Below are positions 1-9,936 of a stretch of DNA of 29,176 nucleotides, in pieces. The notes beneath the pieces are model-generated. The model was not told where the DNA came from and ran no database searches. It saw nothing but the letters and a program-made list of their open reading frames with translations. The position numbers and the translations under genes were made by a program. The first letter of the stretch is position 1. Every line of letters begins with the position of its first letter. Origin of the DNA: Zygnema cylindricum (taxonomy: Eukaryota; Streptophyta; Zygnematophyceae; Zygnematales; Zygnemataceae); assembly GCA_037447655.1 (NCBI GenBank), contig JBBHKE010002430.1, forward strand, positions 1 to 29,176, in the 5' to 3' direction.

Positions 1-805
1 AGAAGATTGCAAGAAAAATAGGAAGCTCACAAGGTAACTAAGCTGTCTGATCCTGATGAGCCTCAATCTTTCTCAGAGGCAATGAACACTCCAAAAAAAA
101 GTAGATGGGTTAGAGCCATAAATGATGAAATGGCCTCCATCATGGAAGCAAATACTTAGGAGCTGGTGGACTGTCCTCCAAACAGAAAGCCGATTGGGTG
201 GAAATGGGTGTTGAAACTGAAACAGAACCCAAATAATACTATAGAGAGATACACCGCTCGGTTGGTAGCAAAGGGGTTAACCCAAAAAAAAGGGGAAGGT
301 TATGAGGAGGATTTTGCTCCGATGGTTTTGTTCCCATCAGTAAGACTTCTCTTCAGTCTAGTAGCAGCTGAAGAAATGGAAATACACCAGATGGATATAA
401 AGACCGCCTTTCTCAAAGGTGAGCTAGAGGAAGAAATCTTTATGCGGCAACTAGAGGGGTTTATATAGGAAGGAGAGGAGATCAAAGTCTGTAGACTCAT
501 AAAGTCCTTTTATGGACTAAAGCAGGCTCCCAAATAATGGAATAACAAACTAGATGAGTTTCTCACCAGTCTAGGATATATCCGGATAAGCTCTGACCAT
601 TCTATTTATATGTTTGAAGATAAGAATGGTCTTATTATCATTGCAATCTATGTGGATGATTTGTTGGTGTTAAGTGAGTATATGGAAAAAATTAATAAGT
701 TAATGAAAGATCTTAGAAGCAGATTTGACATGAAGGATTTAGAGGAGGCAAGATACAATTTGGGAATTCAAATGGAAAGAGATAGAGGGAAAAGGATTGT
801 CATCT
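1..805 (+). pseudogene. Ty1/copia reverse transcriptase fragment, broken by stops
   Basis: A single reading frame (frame 1) carries the copia reverse transcriptase in order: the region before the RT core, the RLVAKG block near 260-290, QMDIKTAFL near 388-415, YGLKQAP at 511-531 and the catalytic YVDD at 649-660. Four in-frame stops interrupt it (19-21, 157-159, 466-468, 535-537), so it cannot make a working polyprotein. The frame is otherwise open, with no frameshift up to about 800. Integrase upstream is cut off by the window edge. RNase H downstream is missing: near 805 the homology stops and opposite-strand copia sequence begins. This is a dead genomic copy of a plant-type LTR retrotransposon. 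Confidence 0.9.
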
Positions 806-1432
806 TCATTGTGCTTGTCAACCCGGCACTCTCTATCTCTATATACGAACAAGAGAGATCATTACACACTCCATCTCCATATACAAACAAGAGAGATCAT
901 TGCAGTAGTCTAACATTTTATCTCCCTTGTAAGTATAGTTCCCTAACCTTTGTTCAACCAGCTAGATAGGCACCCGCTCTATAGATCTCCACTAAATTCT
1001 CCCACAAATCCGCGGCCTTGAGAATGTGAAGGTTAGAGGTTGCCAAGGCTTAGGTGAGATGGCTCAGAATGAAATTCCTCGCAATCATGTCTGTGTATTC
1101 CCACGTTTGAATATCATTTTCCTCGATCTTCACGGCCGCTGCTTCGAGTGTCGAGGCGATAGGAGTAAGAGGTGTCTCCTTCCCTTTCCCTTTTTCGGAC
1201 ACACTCCTGTCTCCACTATTTGCCTCCTTTGTTGGAGCAGATGTTGCTGCAGAAAACCTCACTCCATCAAACCCTGGTGGAGTTCCCTAAAGTGGACATT
1301 TCACTCGTCCAATGACAATACCCCAGTACCGTTTTTCACACAAAGCCCTTATAATCATGGCTCCCAATAAATGAACCCAAATCCGTTGATTATGGGCACC
1401 TTAGAGGGTGGGCCCAAAACTTGCAACATTGT
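805..1432 (-). pseudogene. Ty1/copia gag remnant
   Basis: On the minus strand a broken frame resembles copia gag. An ATG near 1432 starts a short stretch containing PIINGFGFIYW, which fits the opening NG-x-x-[FY]-x-x-W motif of these gags. Further on come DIQTWEYTDMIARNFILSHL (about 1055-1115) and KAADLWENLVEIY (about 975-1015), the typical 'AKEAWDALEKIY' position of gag. Stops and frame changes separate the pieces. The 3' part holds a tandem copy of about 24 bp (840-866 and 880-902, ACAAGAGAGATCATT in both). Assignment rests on motif resemblance only. It meets the oppositely oriented RT fragment near 805. Confidence 0.55.
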
Positions 1433-2151
1433 GTCCCATATTGGACCACATAATTTAAGAAGCTTATAGGCAGTTTTTGACTAACCCACTTTCAACAAGA
1501 ACCACTGCTACCCAAGTAGCCAAATAGACTATTTGACTGCACCCCTGTACAGTTTGGACTCCCTTGAGTTCGTAGTGAAAAGAATCACTAAAAACGCCCA
1601 ACCAAGCGATTAGTTATGAAGTGGCAAAGATGCCAAAATATATACAAACTCATTGGGAGAGAGGCGGCTACCTCCTCAATCTTCTAAGTCCGAAACTCCT
1701 CTCACAACCCCTATCTATTGAAGTACAAACCAATCAAAAGACTATACAGTATAGAAAGGTACTGTGGCCGGTGTACTTTATGTACTGTCTGTGTACGACC
1801 CTGCCATTGACTGGACGCTTGTCTCCTCCAGACTCACCTTTATGCTCTCTGGGATTCTCGCTTCCAAAGGTTATCTAGCCACGTGGTGTCAGGTCATGTC
1901 ACGGCGGAAAACCGCCAAAGCGGCCATTTCGAGATCTCGGCGATGATGTGTGCGGTCGGATCCAAATCGGCTTTGAATACTAGCGATTAGAAATAAATGT
2001 CCAGTAAATTTGTTTCGTGCGGGTTCACATTCGCACTGTAATCTAACGAGTTTCTATGTTCCTTATCCGTAATTCCGTTAATCAAATTAATGAACTTTTA
2101 CATATTTAAATAGTAATCATACCCCATATACTCTAACGGACTTCTACGACA
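1433..2151. other. Non-coding interval inside retroelement debris
   Basis: No gene is recognised here. The short open frames on either strand show no family motif. By position it could be the untranslated leader of the minus-strand copia copy, between its LTR (2224-2431) and gag (from 1432). I did not find a canonical plant copia primer binding site complementary to initiator tRNA-Met. Base composition is more balanced than in the AT-rich block to the right. Confidence 0.4.
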
Positions 2152-2213
2152 GACCGGCTAAGGCTGACGGCTACGCCTCGCTCTGCTGGTCGGAGGTTCG
2201 AGTCTTGCCGGAC
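2152..2213 (+). other. tRNA-like sequence (SINE head or tRNA relic)
   Basis: The stretch has tRNA-like parts: outer ends GACCGGC and GCCGGAC that pair at 6 of 7 positions, a D-arm-like AGGC...GCCT stem around a GG-containing loop, and a B-box-like GGTTCGAGTCT. Five T residues at 2220-2224 could end pol III transcription. The space for the anticodon arm is too short, so it is not a normal tRNA gene. A tRNA-derived SINE head or decayed tRNA is the likeliest reading. It lies directly against the end of the copia LTR. Confidence 0.35.
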
Positions 2214-2223
2214 TCAACCTTTT

Positions 2224-2431
2224 TGTTAGAGGTAACTTATGTCACTTCTTCTCACGTGCCTAAGGAGCTAAGGCAGCAATGGCTCCACCACTCTCTCTTC
2301 CTTTAGTGACTACAACAAGTATGAGGGCTAGAGAGAGAAGGTGGCGGCAGGCAACCAATGCTTTTTCTTTTTGCCGTGTTTTTCATTCTATTTAGACCTA
2401 GAAAATACTCCCTAGGTCTAGTAATTCAACA
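2224..2431 (-). mobile_element. Ty1/copia LTR (208 bp)
   Basis: On the minus strand, just after the RNase H frame, comes a polypurine tract (complement of 2432-2446, GAAAATAAGGGGATT) followed at 2431 by TGTTGAATTAC. The segment ends at 2224 with CCTCTAACA, giving the TGTT...AACA termini typical of copia LTRs. A perfect 9-bp stem (TAGACCTAG 2393-2401 with CTAGGTCTA 2412-2420, 10-nt loop) lies near its start. The end is set by the terminal motif only, since no second LTR is available for comparison. Confidence 0.6.
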
Positions 2432-2444
2432 ATCCCCTTATTTT

Positions 2445-2880
2445 CTAGTCTAATTTCAAATTTTCTTTTAGTCCATACTTTTCTCTACAATATTTTAACA
2501 TGGGAGATATCACATGTTTGGTTATCATATCAGTTATCATTTCTCCATCAGATCTATACACAATATTCACAATTTTGTTTTCAACTTTTTCCCTCACAAA
2601 ACTCAACCTTATGTCCATATGTTTAGCTTTGAAATGATGTTTTGGATTGACTGCAATTGCAATTGCGGCTTGATTATCACAAAAGACTTCATGCACGCCT
2701 TCTTTCATGTACCCCATTTCTTGTAACAAAGACTTGACCCAGATCAATTCTTTTACAGCATAACATGTGACGTGTGTAACAACGTTCCCAATTTGTTGCC
2801 TGAATGTTACTTTCAATATATTCGACTCTAGAGTCGAATAAAGTATAAGTTTGAAACTGAGCTGGCACGACAAGGCAACT
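2445..2880 (-). pseudogene. Ty1/copia RNase H / 3' end of pol
   Basis: The minus-strand frame ends at 2445-2447 and carries the C-terminal part of copia RNase H: YAVKELIWVKSLLQEMGY, then CDNQAAIAIAVNP, KHMDIRLSFVREKV, and the tail ITKHVISPM before the stop. The order and the stop just upstream of a polypurine tract and LTR fit the end of a copia polyprotein. Upstream of about 2820 the frame loses similarity, next to a perfect 18-bp palindrome at 2821-2838. The reverse transcriptase of this copy is absent, so it is a truncated dead copy, oriented opposite to the fragment at 1-805. Confidence 0.85.
2821..2838. repeat. Perfect 18-bp palindrome
   Basis: TTCGACTCTAGAGTCGAA equals its own reverse complement. 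It lies where the RNase H similarity of the copia copy begins to fail, so it may mark a rearrangement junction. Confidence 0.6.
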
Positions 2881-3837
2881 GGTGAAAAGAGGGTACAAAT
2901 TGTCGTACATTCTAAAATTCAAGATGACGTAAAATGAACTATGGTATATACCAGTGTTGTGTATCAGAATCCTAAAACTGAAAACCGATATGTAGCTTTT
3001 TTTGACCTATCTATAATCAATATTTGTTGGTCGTACTTCGTGTGTATGGTTGCATATTCCGTAATTAAATTAACATACCTCAACATAGATATTATTTTAC
3101 CCCCACTGGGTGTATATCGGTGGTTGTAGGTTATCGATGCCGATATATCGGCCATTTATTGGGGTTGTTACCGATAACGATCTATTTAAACTTATCCATC
3201 CCCTTTATAAAAACTCACCGATACACAAAACTAGTATACGCACGTTTTTTTACGGTGGAAGATTTCTTAGTGTAGATTACATTTTGGAGGAAAACGACAC
3301 AAAAGCCCTTGCTTTAACACATATGCATACATCCTATGTTTGTCTTACCGTGGAATTGAAAAAGGCACATAAAACCAAAAAAAGTATATTCACATGTGTA
3401 AGTAAATGGCAAAAAAAAATGTGCCTAACAAATGTCCTACGAAGGAAAAAAAAAGTTGAAGGATTATCCAAATGTACAACCTTGTCATTAATATATAGCT
3501 ACAAGCGTATAGTAGCCTCTCACCAATAACCAATGTGTACCTTTCTTTGACCTACATAAAGTTTTTGTTTCGAAATTTTATGTCGGTCATGAAACCAGGA
3601 CGACGTTTTTACCGCTAAACACATTCGATTATGGCGATCATTAACTTGAGTATTAGTGAATATAATAAGGCTTCAATGGTACGACATTTTTTTACGAAAG
3701 TGCTTTGTTGTCCAATACTTTCATTCCACAACGCACTTACCATTTTGTGGTACGTGACATGTCATGCTATAAACACTATCTACAACATTATGCAACCAAT
3801 TATATAGTAATTGTGCATAGTAACACTATGACTTTGG

Positions 3838-3965
3838 ATAGAGAGGGAGGGAGGGAGGGAGAGAGAGGGTCGGAGGAAGGGAGGGAGGAATGGACGGATG
3901 GAGGTAAGGAGGAATGGACGGAGGGAGGCGAAAAAAGAGAGGTGAGAGAGGGGGGGAGTGGAGGG
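3838..3965 (+). repeat. GGGA/GA-rich simple repeat
   Basis: Purine-rich GGGAGGGAGAGAGAGG sequence. It includes two copies of a GGAATGGACGGA-containing unit of about 25 bp (3886-3935). Open frames on the complementary strand here (Ser/Pro-rich) are products of the repeat, not genes. Confidence 0.85.
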
Positions 3966-4686
3966 ATAGGGAAGGATAGGCACCTGGCCTGTGAGTGCGT
4001 CCCACAAATGGACCGGATGCGCTCGACTCGTCGCGGCAAAAACACACGAGGAGGGGTCTGAAAAAATTAAATAAGTAAATAAATAAGTAAATCAAATATA
4101 ATTAATGGAAAAACAATGAAAAAAAAGGAAAAAAAATTAGTCAGGAAAAAAAAAAAAAAAGGGGGAAAAAAAAAAAAAAAAAATTCACTCTTCATCCCCT
4201 AAAATTTGTCAAAGAACTCTTTTTTGTCTATCCTCCCCTTTTTGTCTTTTCCTCCTAAACTCTAACAACTAGAAACGGAGCAGATTTTTTTTGTCGTTTC
4301 TTTTGTCTTTCCCTCCCCGAAACCAATTCAAGTTAATAGGATAAGAAATTAAACGATACACAATACTACTAATTAACGCTCGACTTATCTTGGAAAAGAC
4401 TGAACCAAAGGGATTTTCCCATGGTCTAATCCTCAAATTTGTTTCTTTATATTTACAATTTGAATCGGTTCATACAATTTTAAAAGTTGCCTCGTTCGTT
4501 TGGATCCATCCATAAACACATTTACGTGATACATTAACATATCAATTAACTTTACATAAAAGTAAAAAGAATAATAAAGGCACCTAACTAGTGTAGTAAT
4601 CCGGCGCAGAAATTATATTGAAAATTCGAAAAACCTCGAAACAAATTTGAAACAGCGTACCTTTTCAACATTGTGACGAAGTGCAC

Positions 4687-5242
4687 TACACCGCCAATCG
4701 CTATTAGCGTAGAAGTTTTATAAGAATAATTACCGTGGTTTACGCTAATTAAAAATTTGAAAATTTTGAAAAAAAAACACACATTCTAATTGTTTGATAA
4801 TTCTAATTGGGTCTTTGAAAAAAATAAATATTGGTCGCAAACATGCTTACACTAACATAGGTACTTGTACAAAATCTGACAAATTGTACACAAATCGTAC
4901 GTTTACACAGTCGAAACGTGGTTGATGGACGAATATGCACGAACGTGATATTTGACAACCCGTTTTCATCCCCTTTTTAGAGCGCATATTCTCATGCGTC
5001 CGTGGTTACTAAAACTCATTAATTAGAATTTTTCACTTAAAAAGGTTCAATTTTGTACGGTCTGACATGTACCGTACACCACACTATTTAAACGACAACG
5101 TACTTTCGTTTTTGTACGGTACCTGAAAAAAAAACCCTAAGTGGCGTAAAGAAAAAAATAGAATAAGCTACGCTATTTGAGAAAAAAAAAGGAAAGCGGG
5201 ACGGAATTAGCGTACACTACGCTAATAGCGATTGGCGGTGTA
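4687..5242. repeat. Pair of perfect 25-bp inverted repeats, 506 bp apart
   Basis: The 25 bases at 4687-4711 are exactly the reverse complement of 5218-5242 (shared core CTATTAGCG / CGCTAATAG). The word ACGCTAATT recurs nearby (4741, 5391). A further decayed direct copy of the block ending in TTTTCAACATTGTGAC lies at 4661-4676 and 5570-5590, so this area contains several copies of one family. Confidence 0.7.
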
Positions 5243-5607
5243 TTGTACACCGTGAAACGTTATTGGCCTTATGTACGGTATATCGGCACCACAAAATTTT
5301 GACATTGATATCTTAAATATAATAAATCACACTATTTAAGGACTTGGACCATAATCTGCCACGTCTTTTGGCACTATATTAGAATGAATGACGCTAATTT
5401 TTTCTTTACACTAATAATTTTTTTACCCTAAGAACGATTCAAGGTGTACAGTACTCTAGCGCAGTCACTACGCGTCACCTTTTTCCAGGTTGAGGGCAGG
5501 GCATGCGTGGCCCGTCTTTGAATTTTAGCTGCAATCGAGAGAAAAATATCGAAATAGCGCACCATTTCAAGTTTTCAACATTGTGACCAGCCGCAATCGC
5601 TTTTCGT

Positions 5608-6387
5608 TAGTGTTGGGTATCGGGTAAATTCATATCGTGATAATTTCGATATCCGATATATCGAATATCGATCGAACAGACCCCTCGATATATCTTACCG
5701 AGACCAACATAAATTATCGCGTTATATATCGCGATATATAATATTTTTTAAATTTAATATTTTATATTTTAATATGATATGTTACTTTAGCGAAAAATAC
5801 AAATTGTCAAATACGCCTCGTACGACATGATTTTCGTTCCGTGACTTAATGGTAGACGCCGCAAAATGTAACCGACAAAAAAGTACAAATTTTGTAATTC
5901 ATATAATTAATTATTTGGGGTTTGGTTACATGAGGAGGTCTTTGTAATAGTACGGAAAACAAAATTTATGTGTTACATAGGCCTCGGTTAACATCGCGTA
6001 TCTTCTGTAAACATGCTTTTACATACGTGTTTTGATTTGAGTGGTTCTTGTAAGTTGACGATCAAATCTCTCAAATCGTCAAAGATTTGAGAACCGACCA
6101 TTTTCATATGGATCTCCGTACTTGCGTATTACGTACGTGTACTTCGCAAGTGTACCACGTCAATGTACCTTAGAGATCTCCTTCGCTTTGATGACTTTCA
6201 GGAAAAAACCGTATTTTTTTTCAGCAATGATTTTACGGTCACCTTTTCCGAAGGCACGTGACTTTGGAGACCTGTTAAAATTTTCATTTTTTTTTTAAAT
6301 GCCTCGATATATCGACGATACGATACATCGCTATATTTTGATTTTCGATATATCGAGGCGATATATCGATTATCCAGTACCTGAAAT

Positions 6388-6455
<68 letters not shown>

Positions 6456-6490
6456 CAATATCGTCAAAAGGTCCTCGATACCCAACACTA
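5608..6490. mobile_element. hAT-like non-autonomous element (883 bp)
   Basis: Terminal inverted repeats are TAGTGTTGGGTATCG at 5608-5622 and its reverse complement at 6476-6490. The flanking 8 bases are CTTTTCGT (5600-5607) and CTATTCGT (6491-6498), a target-site duplication with one mismatch. Eight-bp duplications and YAGNG termini are known traits of hAT transposons. The subterminal regions are dense in CGATATATCG words (5640-5740 and 6300-6372), which could be transposase binding sites or fold back. There is no transposase frame. A 62-bp AT dinucleotide run is near the right end. Confidence 0.75.
6391..6452. repeat. (AT)31 microsatellite
   Basis: Uninterrupted AT dinucleotides inside the hAT-like element. 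They generate spurious Ile/Tyr frames on both strands. Confidence 0.95.
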
Positions 6491-6866
6491 CTATTCGTTA
6501 AGCTCTTTGAGGTGGAACACGTGGCCGCTTTTAATTTTCAGGCAGAAAAGCGAAAACGCAAAAAAAACGAAATGCAATCGTTTCAAGTTTGCGACGAAGA
6601 TCAAAGTCATAATATGTCGCAGTCTTTATTTTGGCGACGCAACATACGTTGCCGCTTTCAACGTTATGTTGTACAGCGAACGAACGCCACTTGTAAAGTG
6701 CTCTAAAGAAACGTTATAGCCGGATTATTGTACGTCTGTACCGGATATAAAATTAATCAAATTATTAGTATTTTTTATCGGTAAAAAAATTATCACGAGA
6801 ACACCGATACCGATAGTTATAAGTTATCGAACGGTCAACGTTACCGATACATTTGTACTTTCTGTT

Positions 6867-7094
6867 CGGAGTACACGTGACAGGTTTTTAGTGGATCCCA
6901 AGGAAGAAAGGGACAAAGCCATAGCGTCGGATGTGAAAGGTACATCGTCTTAACTAGAGCCGTACTAAAGCCGTACATATCGGAGTACACGTGGCAGGTT
7001 TTTAGTGGATCCCAAGGAAGAAAGGGACAAAGCCATAGCGTCGGATGTGAAAGGTACATCGTCTTAACTGGAGCCGTACTAAAGCCGTACATAT
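6867..7094. repeat. 2 x 114 bp tandem duplication
   Basis: Two head-to-tail copies, 6867-6980 and 6981-7094, differ at only two positions I can see (A/G after CACGTG, and A/G in AACTRGAGCC). The near identity points to a recent event in otherwise decayed sequence. Because 114 is a multiple of three, the minus strand has a duplicated open frame, which I regard as chance. Confidence 0.9.
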
Positions 7095-7330
7095 CTTATG
7101 CCGGCTACTGTACTTTCAGCTTGTACAAATGATCTGATTGGTAGGCACCTCAGTAGATAGGGGTGGTGAGTAGGGCGCGTCGGGGGAATAACACGTACAG
7201 TTGAGTGAACTTGCCGTACGTTTATCTGTACGGTTCGTACATACGTCTCCGTACCGATAAATCGATTATCGGCTACCCGAAAAAAGGCCAATATCGGTTA
7301 TCGGCAAATCCTTACCGATACACAACACTA

Positions 7331-9411
7331 CAAATTATAATTGAACAAATCGATAATATTGTAGATTGACGCCCGAGCTTTTGAATTAGGCCTGTTCTCC
7401 ATTAGGCGGTCCCAGTAAACATGCGGATACGTCTATTTCTAGTGTTTACTGGCACGGCCTTCCATTATGTTGTGCCGGTAGACATCGTTTCTCAATTATG
7501 ATTGGCGCCACGTAGGTTAATTTTCAGATTCTTAAATCTAGAAATATTCTTCAAACTGAAAATTTGTACGAAATATTTGTACGGGTGGAGGTAGTTAATG
7601 ACTCGTACGAAAATTTTGCGACCAGATTTTAATTTCGGAACGGAATGTCAAAAAGGCGCCGCAAAGTTTTAAGGTCAGCGGATGTCAGAAGGAGCGTGCG
7701 AAGATATTTCGGTCAACCTTCATACACCGTGGCGGAAGGCACATGGTGTGTACGATGTGTTCAATTCACATTGCATGTTTGTGGTGGATTTTTTTTCTAC
7801 TTTTCACGTGTACCAATGGTACGCAACCAGTGTGAAGAAACTCTCTCTCTTCACACTGGACGATGTGCGTGATTGCTTCGCGAGTCTAAAAAAGTGAAAA
7901 ATCCAACGGTCGACATTTACGCATATAATATTGGAGCCATCCTGTAGACATGTTTCGTCATGTTTCGCCTGACAAAAAAAAAATGGTACGAATCTGTACG
8001 AAATCGTACGACGTATAGTAAACAACCCCACTTTCCCCTAATGGAAGTTCACCCTTAATCGAATTCTTTCCGTACCGGATTTTTGTACAATAGATTTATG
8101 TACACATAGATGGAAACAAAGTTTCGCGCATCGCCGATTCTCATTTGTGATCCCGATACATCTTTGTAACCGGGCGTTGTTTAAAACCATAGTTCAAAAG
8201 TAGGCATTTTTTTGTAGTCCTTTTGTAGGCCGCCTTTAGCGTAAGTTGTGTTATGGGCTTTTCATGTGATCTTCTTAGATCGCTACTTTGATCAGCGATC
8301 GTCCGATCGTCAAAATCTGACGGTTAAAATAAAAAAACCGTAAAACTCACAGAAAAATAATTTTTTGTCCGAATGTTTTTCAAAATTTAGACATGACGTT
8401 TAATTCTCTATCGATTGATGTGCAACTCAACCCTGTTACTATTTTTTTTCATTTTGCGACCAATACAATATGGGTCTTAAGCATAATTATTCAAATCGCG
8501 CGATTTTTTCCTTTTTTCCGATTAAAACGTATAATTCGTGACTTTTGAATAAATCGAAAAAAAACGTGATGTACTTTTTGTCCGGAAAACTGAACGGCTA
8601 GTTTACAGAGACTGTACGGCATTTTACGATTGCTATACGATTTTGTACGGTAAATGTACGGAATTTAGTTAAAAGATACGTTGCACTTCGTCGTACTTTC
8701 TTTACGGTAAACTGAACAAAATTTTTACGGACATGTACGGATTTTTTCCAAAAATGTACGGACTAAATCGAAAAGATACGTAAAATGTACAAAAAATGTA
8801 CAAACTGCAGTATATGTGAAATTTTTTTTTCTTCACATGTACGGAATAGTACGGATGAAAATTCATTAACGATTTTTACGATTTTTTCAAAAGGTTCAAT
8901 GCGTTTGTTACGTATAATTCGTCGCGATTAAATCGTTCGCACTAAACGCCGTGAACAACTATGGACTTAAGGGCATATTGTATGTTTTGCGTACAATAGG
9001 CATATTGTATGGGCGTACTTTCATCTACATTTGAACTATGTTTAGAACTTTAGGTTCCGACGTAGTCAATGAATAGGGGACGTTTAAACAGTTCAGATTT
9101 ATCGGACGTCATCGCTCTCGTGTGATGTCATTTCAAACTTATGTACATTTCAAACAACGGTTAAAAATTTTGGAGCGTGACATAACCCGGTCGGGCGTCG
9201 GTTACTCAGATTTTGAAAAAAAAAAAAACGGTCGGTTTCGGTTATGTAAAATTTTGACTTTTGCGACCTCTGATGTCGATTGAATCCGATATCATCGAAA
9301 CGCGAAAACAAATAATACTCCGTTAACAAAGATATACAATCTGTTAACCAGAATCAACGGTCAGTATTGAAGTTGAACGGTCAGTCTTCGAAAGTCCTCA
9401 CAGCTTGTTTT
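7331..9411. other. AT-rich gene-free interval with GTACGG cluster
   Basis: No coding region is recognised. A perfect 12-bp hairpin with a 9-nt loop lies at 7827-7859 (CCAGTGTGAAGA / TCTTCACACTGG). Imperfect inverted GTTTACTGGCAC / GTGCCGGTAGAC words lie near 7443-7485. Between 8600 and 8860 the word GTACGG occurs about seven times, mostly as TGTACGG. Related GTACG words run through the whole 3-9 kb block, which suggests shared repeat ancestry. Confidence 0.6.
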
Positions 9412-9449
9412 TAGGGTTCACGGTTAGGGTTTCATAAGTCTAGGGTTTT
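9409..9449 (+). promoter_or_regulatory. Telo-box cluster upstream of SPT5
   Basis: TTAGGGTTT at 9424-9432 is an exact telo-box (AAACCCTAA on the other strand). It is flanked by TTTTTAGGGTT (from about 9409) and TAGGGTTTT (9441-9449). Telo-boxes are common in plant promoters and 5' leaders of housekeeping genes and are bound by TRB-type Myb proteins. They lie about 500 bp before the SPT5 start, which fits a promoter-proximal role, but function is inferred. Confidence 0.5.
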
Positions 9450-9754
9450 GCCACCTAGCTGCTGCAAGAGCCAAAACTTAATCGTTTACCTCTGTTGACT
9501 CTTCTTTTTCCCGTCGACTGTTTTACATGCTGTCACTGAAACTGAACTGAAACTGAAGCTGTTATCATATTAAAAAAAATTACCCTTTCAACCGACTTTA
9601 CACCATTTTTTATTTGTTTCGGTTTGTTCTTTGAAGGTTTTCCTTCTCTCATTTCCTTCCGACCTTCCTTCCTTGTCTACCTATTGAGGGAGAGGGGAGA
9701 GAAGGATAAAAACGCTTAACTTACTGTCACCTGCTATGAAAATACTGTTTAATG

Positions 9755-9762
9755 TATAAAAA
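9755..9762 (+). promoter_or_regulatory. Possible TATA element of SPT5
   Basis: TATAAAAA lies 175 bp before the ATG, at a distance that would give a 5' leader of roughly 140 bases. The surroundings are AT-rich, so a chance match is possible. A 5' UTR intron cannot be ruled out, since AACTTTTAG just before TTTTTGCC resembles a 3' splice site. Confidence 0.3.
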
Positions 9763-9936
9763 ACTGTTCTTCCTGGTGTTGTAATACACTTTTTTGGAAG
9801 CAGATTTGTAATCTTCAATCCTGTAATAAAACCTTGTACTAGAATTTTGTAATAAGAGTTTTCTTTACTTGTGAACTTGTCACATAATTTTTTTTTTGTC
9901 GCATTCATATTTTTGATTTAACTTTTAGTTTTTGCC

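Larger units (their letters stand above)
2952..7330. mobile_element. Possible large non-autonomous DNA element, CAGTGTTGTGTATC ends
   Basis: The left end reads AGTGTTGTGTATC from 2953. The right end, 7317-7329, is its reverse complement (GATACACAACACT). Similarity of the two ends continues imperfectly for about 70 bp (AACCGATAT and a T-run in both), with GGTTATCGGC-like words repeated inside both flanks. The 5'-CAGTG/TAGTG start fits hAT-type termini. No transposase frame is recognisable inside. The 8 bases outside each end (GTATATAC and CAAATTAT) do not match, so this may be two separate ends or an old element. A second element (5608-6490) is nested inside. Confidence 0.4.

Noticed and set aside
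2152-2213. Functional tRNA gene
   Set aside because: There is no room for a normal anticodon arm and the T stem is poor.
3780-4095. Ser/Pro/Leu-rich open frames on the minus strand
   Set aside because: They translate a GGGA/GA repeat; no domain and all frames are open for the same reason.
6198-6706. Overlapping Ile/Tyr-rich frames on both strands
   Set aside because: They come from the (AT)31 run and CGATATATCG words inside the hAT-like element.
6841-7092. Minus-strand protein with two identical 38-residue repeats
   Set aside because: It is produced by a 114-bp DNA duplication whose length is a multiple of three; no signal or domain, and no gene context.
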